Source: Loktanella sp. M215 (lineage in GTDB: Bacteria > Pseudomonadota > Alphaproteobacteria > Rhodobacterales > Rhodobacteraceae). Taken from it: a stretch of DNA of 64,000 nt. Location of the stretch: the NCBI RefSeq assembly GCF_021735925.1, contig NZ_WMEA01000001.1, positions 1,332,001-1,396,000 of the forward strand, given 5' to 3'. Of this stretch, positions 57,265 to 64,000 are shown one piece after another. The notes beneath the pieces were generated by a model. The model was not told where the DNA came from. It made no database searches and saw only the letters and a program-made list of their open reading frames with translations. Every line of letters starts with the position of its first letter. The stretch's first letter is position 1. Both the position numbers and the translations under genes were made by a program.

Positions 57265-58758
57265 ATGTCAGAATCGGACCACATCGACGCCCTGATCGCG
57301 CGCCAGGCGACAGTGCGCCCTGACGCCGCCGCGGTCATCGACGCAGGGCTGACCACCAGCTTTGCGGCCCTCGACGCCCACGTCACCGCCGCCGCAGATA
57401 TGCTGGCGGCGGCTGGCACAGGCCCGGGTGACCGCGTGCTGATCGTCGCCGAGAATTGTCTGGCGACCGCCGTCTTCATCCACGCCGCCGTGCGGGCCGG
57501 GGCCATCGCCGTGCCGGTCAATGCCCGCATGACGGCACCCGAACTGGCGAAGGTGATCGACCATGCCCTGCCGCGGGTCGTGATCTATACCAGCGGCTGT
57601 TCGGCCGAGGCGGCGGCCCATGCCGGGGACGCCGCGCCGCAGGATGCTGGTTTCGGCGCATTCCACATGGCCCGGCTGGACCCGCAGGCTCCGGATGCCG
57701 ACACGGACGACGTGGCCGTCATCCTTTATACCACCGGCACCACGGGCGCGCCGAAGGGCGTTATGCTGACGCACGCCAACCTGATCTTTGCGGGCAGCCT
57801 GTCGGCCCGGATCCGGGCAATGACCGAGGGCGACCGGATCTATGGCGTGCTGCCGCTGACCCATGTGTTCGGCCTCGCCTCCGTCCTCGTCGCGACCGCG
57901 ATCAGTGGGGCGACCCTGCAACTGGAAACCCGGTTCAGCCCCGCAAAGCTGTACGCCGCCCTGACCGGTGGGGCCACGATCTTTCCGGGTGTCCCGCAGA
58001 TGCACGCCCTGTTGATGCAATACGCCGCCGATCAGGGCATGATGCGGCTGACGGGCAGCGCGCTGCGCTACGTCTCGTCTGGGGCCGCCCCGCTTGATCC
58101 CGCATGGAAGGCCAAGGCCGAGGCGTTCTATGACCTGCCTTTGCAGAACGGCTACGGCATGACCGAAAGCACCGCCGGCGTCAGCGGCACACGGAATGTG
58201 ATCGGTGATCCCGATACCAGTGCCGGACTGCCCTTTGACGGCGTGTCGGTCCGCATCGACGCGCCCGCCGGTGCGGATGCGGGCGAGGTGCTGACCAAGG
58301 GGCCGCACGTGATGAAGGGCTATTTCCGCGCCGCCGACCTGACGGCGCAGACCGTGAAGGACGGCTGGCTGCGGACCGGCGATCTGGGACGGATCGATGC
58401 GGCAGGGCGGCTGCACATCGTGGGTCGCGCCAAGGAACTGATCATCCGGGGCGGCTTCAACGTCTACCCGCCAGAGGTCGAGGCGGCCCTGAACGACCAT
58501 GCGGACGTGATCCAGTGCGCCGTGATCGGCGCCCGGAATGCGCAGGGCGACGAGGATATCCTGGCCTTCGTCCAGTGCCGCGATCCCGCTGCTTTCAATA
58601 CCCGCGCGCTTGCATCCTTTGCCGCCGCGCGTCTGAGCGGCTATAAGCGGCCCACACGCATTTTTCCGGTGGACGCACTGCCCGCCGCACCGACTGGCAA
58701 GATCCTGAAACACAAACTGCTGGACACCTTCGCGGACCGGCTGACAGCAAAGGACTGA
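57265..58758 (+). CDS. pimA: Acyl-CoA ligase (PimA-like)
   Basis: A 497-aa AMP-forming ligase. The P-loop-like motif is [16 protein letters not shown] (about 154-169), followed by [23 protein letters not shown] and the hinge/lysine region [16 protein letters not shown]; the late KRPTRIF and [10 protein letters not shown] hold the catalytic Lys. It activates the imported acid with ATP and CoA. It sits between pimD and the glutaryl-CoA dehydrogenase gene. Confidence 0.85.
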   Translation: MSESDHIDALIARQATVRPDAAAVIDAGLTTSFAALDAHVTAAADMLAAAGTGPGDRVLIVAENCLATAVFIHAAVRAGAIAVPVNARMTAPELAKVIDHALPRVVIYTSGCSAEAAAHAGDAAPQDAGFGAFHMARLDPQAPDADTDDVAVILYTTGTTGAPKGVMLTHANLIFAGSLSARIRAMTEGDRIYGVLPLTHVFGLASVLVATAISGATLQLETRFSPAKLYAALTGGATIFPGVPQMHALLMQYAADQGMMRLTGSALRYVSSGAAPLDPAWKAKAEAFYDLPLQNGYGMTESTAGVSGTRNVIGDPDTSAGLPFDGVSVRIDAPAGADAGEVLTKGPHVMKGYFRAADLTAQTVKDGWLRTGDLGRIDAAGRLHIVGRAKELIIRGGFNVYPPEVEAALNDHADVIQCAVIGARNAQGDEDILAFVQCRDPAAFNTRALASFAAARLSGYKRPTRIFPVDALPAAPTGKILKHKLLDTFADRLTAKD

Positions 58759-58762
58759 CACA

Positions 58763-59974
58763 ATGGCAAAAGATATGATCGGCATGGGCCCGGACCTTGG
58801 CCCCTTCGACTGGGCCGACGCCCTGCTGCTGGAAACCCAACTGACCGAAGACGAGCGCATGCTGCGCGACGCGGCGCGGGATTTCGCGCAGAACGTGCTG
58901 CAGCCGCGCGTCATTCAGGCTTACCGCGACGAGGCTGCCGCCCCGGACCTGTTTCCCCTGATGGGCGAAGCGGGCCTGCTGGGCTGCACCATCCCAGAGG
59001 AATACGGTGGCCTTGGCGCGTCCTACGTCACCTACGGTCTGATCGCGCGAGAGGTGGAGCGGGTCGATTCGGGATATCGGTCCATGATGTCCGTGCAATC
59101 GTCGCTGGTGATGTACCCGATCCACGCCTACGGGTCCGAGGAGCAGCGTCGGAAGTTCCTGCCCAAGCTGGTCAGCGGCGAATACATCGGCTGCTTTGGC
59201 CTGACCGAGCCTGACGCCGGGTCCGACCCTGCGGGCATGAAGACCACCGCCAAGAAGACCGCCGACGGTTATGTGCTGAACGGCGCCAAGATGTGGATTT
59301 CCAACGCGCCTTTCGCCGATGTCTTTGTCGTCTGGGCAAAGTCCGAGGAGCATGGCGGCAAGATCCGTGGCTTCATCCTTGAAAAGGGAATGGAGGGGCT
59401 GTCTGCCCCCGCAATCAAGGGCAAGCTGAGCCTGCGTGCGTCCACCACCGGCGAGATCGTGATGAAGGACGTGGCCGTGGGCGAGGATGCCCTGCTGCCG
59501 GGTGTGCAGGGTCTGAAGGGGCCGTTCGGGTGCCTGAATCGCGCGCGCTACGGCATTGCATGGGGTGTGATGGGATCGGCAGAGTTCTGTTTCCACGCCG
59601 CGCGGCAGTACGGCCTTGACCGCAAGCAGTTCAACAAGCCGCTGGCGCAGACCCAGCTGTTCCAGAAAAAGCTGGCCGACATGCAGACCGAGATCACGCT
59701 GGGGACGCAGGCCGCCCTGCAGGTCGGTCGCCTGATGGACAGCGGTCAGGCCGCGCCCGAGATGATCAGCCTGATCAAGCGCAACAACTGCGGCAAGGCG
59801 CTGACCATCGCGCGCGACAGCCGCGACATGCACGGCGGCAACGGGATTTCCGACGAATTCCAGATCATGCGCCACATGATCAACCTTGAAACCGTGAACA
59901 CCTACGAAGGGACGCACGACGTGCATGCCCTGATCCTGGGGCGCGCGATCACCGGTCTGCAGGCGTTCTTTTAA
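58763..59974 (+). CDS. gcdH: Glutaryl-CoA dehydrogenase
   Basis: A 403-aa decarboxylating acyl-CoA dehydrogenase (glutaryl-CoA to crotonyl-CoA and CO2). The sequence [39 protein letters not shown] and [16 protein letters not shown] fits this subfamily closely, including the catalytic Glu in TYEGT and substrate-binding Arg in CLNRARYG. It finishes the degradation of odd-chain dicarboxylates such as pimelate. It is 4 bp after the ligase gene, so part of the same operon. Confidence 0.92.
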   Translation: MAKDMIGMGPDLGPFDWADALLLETQLTEDERMLRDAARDFAQNVLQPRVIQAYRDEAAAPDLFPLMGEAGLLGCTIPEEYGGLGASYVTYGLIAREVERVDSGYRSMMSVQSSLVMYPIHAYGSEEQRRKFLPKLVSGEYIGCFGLTEPDAGSDPAGMKTTAKKTADGYVLNGAKMWISNAPFADVFVVWAKSEEHGGKIRGFILEKGMEGLSAPAIKGKLSLRASTTGEIVMKDVAVGEDALLPGVQGLKGPFGCLNRARYGIAWGVMGSAEFCFHAARQYGLDRKQFNKPLAQTQLFQKKLADMQTEITLGTQAALQVGRLMDSGQAAPEMISLIKRNNCGKALTIARDSRDMHGGNGISDEFQIMRHMINLETVNTYEGTHDVHALILGRAITGLQAFF

Positions 59975-59989
59975 GACCCTTGGTGCGGC

Positions 59990-60018
59990 TTGACGCTGTC
60001 AGGCCGCACCGCTATACG
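59990..60018 (+). promoter_or_regulatory. Sigma-70-type promoter of rplO-secY-adk, overlapped by a hairpin
   Basis: TTGACG (59990-59995) and TATACG (60013-60018) with a 17-bp spacer. An 8-bp perfect inverted repeat GGTGCGGC (59982-59989) / GCCGCACC (60003-60010) straddles the -35 box. The start of rplO is about 90 bp downstream, leaving a leader. Confidence 0.7.
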
Positions 60019-60116
60019 CCGCCAGTCCGCACCTTTCCGGGTTCGGACATGTATGAAATGCCGTGTGCCCCATTTCCGTCGCTGGACGGGGTCCTCCGGC
60101 CAAAGGAGAAGCGACA

Positions 60117-60605
60117 ATGTTTAAGCTGAATGAACTGTCCGACAACGAAGGCGCAACCCACCGCCGCAAGCGCGTCGGCCGTGGCCCGGGTTCGGGCAAG
60201 GGCAAGACCGGTGGCCGTGGTATCAAGGGTCAGAAGTCCCGCTCGGGCGTCGCGATCAAGGGCTACGAGGGCGGCCAGATGCCGCTGTACCAGCGTCTGC
60301 CCAAGCGCGGTTTCAACAACATCAACGCCAAGACCTACTCGGTCGTGAACGTCGGCCTGATCCAGAAGTTCATCGATGCGGGCAAGATCGACGCATCGGC
60401 TGACCTGACCGAAGACGCGCTGATCGCCTCCGGTCTGATCCGTCGTCTGAAGGACGGCATCCGTGTGCTGGCGAAGGGCGAGATCACATCCAAGATAAAC
60501 TTGCACGTCCACGGCGCATCCAAGGGCGCGATCGAGGCCATCGAGAAGGCCGGCGGCACCGTGACCGTGACCGCAAAGCCCAAGGCGGACGCTGCGGCGG
60601 CCTGA
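60117..60605 (+). CDS. rplO: Ribosomal protein L15
   Basis: A 162-aa 50S protein. The N-terminal [20 protein letters not shown] is the L15 tail that reaches into 23S rRNA. AAGGAG at about 60103-60108 precedes ATG 60117. In most alphaproteobacteria rpsE and rpmD lie just before it; here the gene before is gcdH. Confidence 0.97.
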   Translation: MFKLNELSDNEGATHRRKRVGRGPGSGKGKTGGRGIKGQKSRSGVAIKGYEGGQMPLYQRLPKRGFNNINAKTYSVVNVGLIQKFIDAGKIDASADLTEDALIASGLIRRLKDGIRVLAKGEITSKINLHVHGASKGAIEAIEKAGGTVTVTAKPKADAAAA

Positions 60606-60654
60606 TCGCTTGCGGGCGGCGCGCGTGTCGCCTAGATAGGGTCTGAGTTTTCCC

Positions 60655-60692
60655 AAACGCCGCCATCGGGACACCCGCTTGGCGGCGTTTTT
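60655..60692 (+). terminator. Intrinsic terminator or attenuator between rplO and secY
   Basis: Perfect 10-bp stem AAACGCCGCC / GGCGGCGTTT with a second small stem (CGGG-ACA-CCCG) inside the loop, followed by TTC. It has the shape of a terminator but lies inside a gene cluster, so it may set the ratio of L15 to SecY. Confidence 0.7.
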
Positions 60693-60710
60693 CATATAAA
60701 AGAGACTTGC

Positions 60711-62072
60711 ATGGCATCCGCTGCAGAACAAATGGCCGCCAACATGAGCTGGGGCGCCTTCGGCAAGGCGACAGAGCTGCGCAGCCGCATCCTTTTCACC
60801 ATCGGCATGCTGATGGTGTATCGCCTTGGCACCTATATTCCCGTTCCGGGCATCGACGGCGTGCAGTTGCGCGAATTCATGACCGGTGCGGCGGCAGGCA
60901 TCGGGGGCATCCTGTCGATGTTCACCGGTGGCGCGCTGTCCCGTATGGGGATATTCGCGCTGGGCATCATGCCCTATATCTCCGCCTCGATCATCGTGCA
61001 GTTGCTGGGGTCCATGTGGGAGCCGCTGAAGAACCTCAAGAAAGAGGGTGAGCAGGGGCGTCGCAAGATGAACCAGTACACCCGCTACGGCACGGTTCTG
61101 CTGGCGACGGCACAGGCCTACGGTCTGGCCAAGTCGCTGGAGGCCGGTGGCCTTGCATCCAATCCGGGCCTGTTCTTTGTGGCGGCCTGCGTGATCACGA
61201 TCGTCGGCGGCACCATGTTCCTGATGTGGGTCGGCGAGCAGATCACCAGCCGCGGCATCGGCAACGGCATTTCCCTGATCATCTTCGTCGGCATCATCGC
61301 GGAAGTGCCCGCCGCACTGGCCCGCTTCCTGAGCCAGGGACGGTCGGGTGCCATCAGCCCCTTCGTGATCGTCGGCGTGATATTGATGGTGATCGCGATC
61401 CTGGCTTTCGTGGTGTTCATGGAACGGTCACTGCGCAAGATCCACATCCAGTATCCCCGCCAGCAACGCGGGATGAAGGTCTATGATGCGTCGTCGTCGC
61501 ACCTGCCGATCAAGGTGAACCCGGCCGGCGTGATTCCTGCGATCTTTGCCAGCGCCCTGCTGCTGTTGCCGACCACGATCAGCACCTTCTCTGGCGGGTC
61601 GTCGAACGCCTTCATGTCGACGCTGTTGGCCTACTTCGGCCCCGGCCAGCCGCTTTATCTGCTGTTCTTCACGATCATGATCGTGTTCTTCACCTACTTC
61701 TACACCCGTGAAGTCGCCTTCAAGACCGACGAGGTCGCCGACAACCTGAAGAACCAGAATGGCTTTGTCCCCGGCATCCGTCCGGGCAAGAAGACGGCGG
61801 AATACCTCGACTACGTCGTGAACCGCATTCTGGTCCTCGGCTCTGGCTACCTCGCGCTGGTGGCACTGCTGCCCGAGATCATCCGCAGCCAGTTTGCGGT
61901 GCCATTCTACTTTGGTGGCACATCGGTCCTGATCATCGTCTCGGTCGGGATGGACACCATTCAACAAATTCAATCCCACCTGCTGGCGCACCAGTACGAG
62001 GGGCTGATCGAAAAATCGCAACTGCGCGGCAAGCGCAGTACGACCAAGCGGAGGGGACCGGCGCGTCGATGA
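60711..62072 (+). CDS. secY: Preprotein translocase channel SecY
   Basis: A 453-aa membrane protein with ten helices, the core of the Sec translocon. Recognised are [20 protein letters not shown] at the start, [37 protein letters not shown] and [20 protein letters not shown] in the cytoplasmic loops. Its stop overlaps the adk start by ATGA. Confidence 0.97.
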   Translation: MASAAEQMAANMSWGAFGKATELRSRILFTIGMLMVYRLGTYIPVPGIDGVQLREFMTGAAAGIGGILSMFTGGALSRMGIFALGIMPYISASIIVQLLGSMWEPLKNLKKEGEQGRRKMNQYTRYGTVLLATAQAYGLAKSLEAGGLASNPGLFFVAACVITIVGGTMFLMWVGEQITSRGIGNGISLIIFVGIIAEVPAALARFLSQGRSGAISPFVIVGVILMVIAILAFVVFMERSLRKIHIQYPRQQRGMKVYDASSSHLPIKVNPAGVIPAIFASALLLLPTTISTFSGGSSNAFMSTLLAYFGPGQPLYLLFFTIMIVFFTYFYTREVAFKTDEVADNLKNQNGFVPGIRPGKKTAEYLDYVVNRILVLGSGYLALVALLPEIIRSQFAVPFYFGGTSVLIIVSVGMDTIQQIQSHLLAHQYEGLIEKSQLRGKRSTTKRRGPARR

Positions 62073-62716
62073 ATATTATCCTACTGGGACCGCCGGGGGC
62101 GGGCAAAGGCACACAGGCACGCCGTCTGGTCGATGAACGTGGCATGGTGCAACTGTCCACCGGCGACATGCTGCGCGCAGCCCGCACATCGGGCACCGAA
62201 ATGGGAAAGCGTGTGGCTGACGTGATGGATCGTGGAGAACTGGTGACGGACGAGATCGTCATCGGCCTGATCCGCGAGCATCTGACCAATGATGCCCCCG
62301 CGAACGGCTATATCTTCGACGGTTTCCCGCGCACGCTGGCGCAGGCGGATGCCTTGGGCAATCTGCTGGCCGAACTGGGCGAAAATCTGGACCGCGTGAT
62401 CGAGATGAAGGTCGATGATGAAGCGCTTGTCGCGCGCATCACGGCCCGGTCGACCTGCAAGAACTGCGGCGAAGTGTATAACGACGATACCAAGCCGATC
62501 CCTGCCGATCACGTCTGCACCAACTGCGGTGAAAAGACGGAATTCGTGCGCCGCGCGGACGACAACGCCGACAGCCTGAAGACGCGCCTGCTGGCCTATT
62601 ACAAGCAGACCAGCCCGCTGGTCGGCTATTACTATGCGCGTGGCGACCTGACATCCGTGGACGGGTTGGCAAGCATGGACGAGGTTGCGGCGCAGATCAA
62701 GAAAGCGCTGACCTGA
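62069..62716 (+). CDS. adk: Adenylate kinase
   Basis: A 215-aa enzyme converting ATP and AMP to two ADP. P-loop [11 protein letters not shown] (7-17), AMP region [11 protein letters not shown] and [12 protein letters not shown]. The LID holds four Cys (CKNC and CTNC), a zinc finger that many proteobacterial enzymes replace with polar residues. It is coupled to secY. Confidence 0.96.
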   Translation: MNIILLGPPGAGKGTQARRLVDERGMVQLSTGDMLRAARTSGTEMGKRVADVMDRGELVTDEIVIGLIREHLTNDAPANGYIFDGFPRTLAQADALGNLLAELGENLDRVIEMKVDDEALVARITARSTCKNCGEVYNDDTKPIPADHVCTNCGEKTEFVRRADDNADSLKTRLLAYYKQTSPLVGYYYARGDLTSVDGLASMDEVAAQIKKALT

Positions 62717-62734
62717 TCCTGCGGGCAAGGGGGG

Positions 62735-62763
62735 TTGACCCCCACCCGTCACGCCTCTAGATA
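62735..62763 (+). promoter_or_regulatory. Sigma-70-type promoter for rpsM-rpsK-rpoA
   Basis: TTGACC (62735-62740) and TAGATA (62758-62763) with a 17-bp spacer in the 200-bp adk-rpsM gap. The leader downstream contains two possible hairpins: GGCCCG/CGGGCC near 62839-62862 and GGGTC/GACCC at 62877-62896, which could be a ribosomal-protein feedback site. Confidence 0.65.
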
Positions 62764-62916
62764 CCCCCATCCCGCAAGGGAATCACCTGCCGTGACCGGG
62801 TCGCACCCAAAGGTTACGGAATACCTCATATGACATGGGCCCGCCGCGCGTCGGACGGGCCTGCGTTGTGAAAAAAGGGTCTGGTATCACGGACCCGCAA
62901 CGAAAAGGAAGCTACC

Positions 62917-63285
62917 TTGGCACGTATTGCCGGCGTCAATATCCCCTCTGCAAAGCGGGTTCCCATCGCCCTGACCTACATTGCCGGTATCGGCAACACC
63001 ACCGCCGCACAGATCTGCGAAGCGACCGGCATCGATGCCGCGCGCCGCGTGAACGATCTGTCCGACGCCGAAGTGTTGAAGATCCGCGAATACATTGACG
63101 AACATGTCACCGTCGAAGGCGACCTGCGTCGTGAAACCCAGATGAACATCAAGCGTCTGATGGACCTTGGCTGCTACCGCGGCCTGCGTCACCGTCGTGG
63201 CCTTCCCGTTCGCGGTCAGCGCACGCACACAAACGCACGCACACGCAAGGGCCCCGCTAAGGCCATTGCTGGCAAGAAGAAATAA
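62917..63285 (+). CDS. rpsM: Ribosomal protein S13
   Basis: A 122-aa 30S head protein, read from TTG 62917 with AAAAGGA eight bases upstream. Sequence [20 protein letters not shown], then the conserved [20 protein letters not shown] and basic tail. The TTG start is unusual for a highly made ribosomal protein and suggests translational control. Confidence 0.96.
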   Translation: MARIAGVNIPSAKRVPIALTYIAGIGNTTAAQICEATGIDAARRVNDLSDAEVLKIREYIDEHVTVEGDLRRETQMNIKRLMDLGCYRGLRHRRGLPVRGQRTHTNARTRKGPAKAIAGKKK

Positions 63286-63297
63286 GGAGATCCGATC

Positions 63298-63690
63298 ATG
63301 GCACGAGATACCCGCCGGACCGGCAAGAAAAAGGTCTCCAAGAACATCGCAGCTGGCGTTGCGCATGTGAACTCTTCTTTCAACAACACCAAGATCCTGA
63401 TCTCGGACGTGCAGGGCAACGCGATTGCCTGGTCGTCCGCAGGCACCATGGGCTTCAAGGGATCGCGTAAGTCGACCCCCTACGCTGCCCAGATGGCCGC
63501 CGAGGATGTTGGCAAGAAAGCCCAGGAACACGGCGTGAAAACGCTGGAAGTCGAAGTGCAGGGCCCCGGTTCGGGCCGAGAGTCCGCGCTGCGTGCGCTG
63601 GCTGCCGCCGGTTTCAACATCACCTCGATCCGTGATGTGACCCCGATGGCCCACAACGGCTGCCGCCCGCCGAAGCGTCGCCGGGTCTGA
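63298..63690 (+). CDS. rpsK: Ribosomal protein S11
   Basis: A 130-aa 30S platform protein. Hallmarks: [38 protein letters not shown] and the C-terminal [12 protein letters not shown] 12-bp gap separates it from rpsM. Confidence 0.97.
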   Translation: MARDTRRTGKKKVSKNIAAGVAHVNSSFNNTKILISDVQGNAIAWSSAGTMGFKGSRKSTPYAAQMAAEDVGKKAQEHGVKTLEVEVQGPGSGRESALRALAAAGFNITSIRDVTPMAHNGCRPPKRRRV

Positions 63691-63709
63691 TCCGTACCAT
63701 TTAAAGGTG

Positions 63710-63735
63710 GGGGCCGTGCAATTCTGCACGGCCCC
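63710..63735 (+). terminator. Intercistronic hairpin between rpsK and rpoA
   Basis: A perfect 11-bp stem GGGGCCGTGCA / TGCACGGCCCC with an ATTC loop, 20 bp after rpsK, without a clear T-run. It may reduce rpoA relative to ribosomal-protein genes or guide RNA processing. Confidence 0.65.
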
Positions 63736-63803
63736 GATCTGCCGTTTTGAAACCTCGAGCGCCCGACTTTTTGGACATGAAGTCGAGCAAGGATGGAGGG
63801 ACT

Positions 63804-64000
63804 ATGATCCACAAAAATTGGGCTGAGCTGATCAAGCCGACACAGCTGGACGTGAAGGTCGGCAACGACCCCCAGCGTCAGGCCACCCTGATCGCAGAAC
63901 CGCTGGAGCGTGGCTTTGGCCTGACGCTTGGCAACGCGCTGCGCCGCATCCTGATGTCGTCGCTGCAGGGTGCCGCCATCACCGCCGTGCAGATCGACAA
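63804..64000 (+). CDS. rpoA: RNA polymerase alpha subunit, N-terminal part only
   Basis: The first 65 codons are present; the gene runs off the window. The sequence [12 protein letters not shown] and then [19 protein letters not shown] is the alpha N-terminal domain used for dimer formation and assembly with beta. GGAGGG at 63795-63800 lies directly before the ATG at 63804. Confidence 0.97.
   Translation, partial: MIHKNWAELIKPTQLDVKVGNDPQRQATLIAEPLERGFGLTLGNALRRILMSSLQGAAITAVQID

Overview
The window is high-GC, densely packed chromosomal DNA from an alphaproteobacterium, most likely order Rhodobacterales (Roseobacter/Rhodobacteraceae type). The clues are a glpSTPQUV-type glycerol ABC importer, Rhodobacteraceae-like S13/S11/L15/SecY/Adk proteins, abundant ATGA stop/start overlaps, several ABC and TRAP importers and a type II secretion locus. 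I see no rRNA, tRNA, CRISPR array, insertion sequence or phage gene. Names rest on reading motifs and recalled family features; no database search was run.

Layout. 0-3.7 kb: a cut-off UspA gene, a GAF histidine kinase, a secreted protein of unknown function and a COG4705 membrane protein. 3.8-8.7 kb: a six-gene, stop/start-overlapped operon (MprF/UPF0104-type membrane protein, RibD-type reductase, haem-oxygenase-like di-iron protein, tiny Rieske ferredoxin, CDP-alcohol phosphatidyltransferase, divergent GTP cyclohydrolase II). This is the best candidate here for an undescribed pathway. It looks like a GTP- or pyrimidine-derived metabolite joined to lipid head-group chemistry, preceded by a perfect 15-bp palindrome. 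8.7-17.3 kb: glpR, then glpD-glpSTPQUV. 17.5-21.8 kb: ugpBAEC for glycerol-3-phosphate. 21.8-24 kb: a miniature Mfd-like helicase and a small protein resembling a His-less Hpt domain.

24-36 kb: a type II secretion locus read outward from a 76-bp centre (gspG-H-I-C-D leftward; gspL-M-E-F rightward, then gspN leftward, a binding-protein-like lipoprotein, gspJ and gspK). The prepilin peptidase is not in the window. Beside it lie a small lipoprotein and a DUF4331 exported protein that could be clients. 38-41.2 kb: marR-emrB-emrA-like drug efflux. 41.3-45.2 kb: a polyamine/iron-type ABC importer, divergent from eutBC (45.4-47.6 kb). 47.7-60 kb: a TRAP importer, an IclR regulator and a pim-like dicarboxylate beta-oxidation operon ending in a glutaryl-CoA dehydrogenase. 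Similar tandem IclR-type sites precede both the TRAP operon and the pim operon, suggesting one regulon.

60-64 kb: the end of the spc operon and start of the alpha operon (rplO, secY, adk, rpsM, rpsK, rpoA start). rplO is preceded not by rpmD but by the dicarboxylate operon, and carries its own sigma-70-like promoter. A recurring theme is that binding-protein genes are followed by strong hairpins before the permease genes, consistent with making more binding protein than membrane components.
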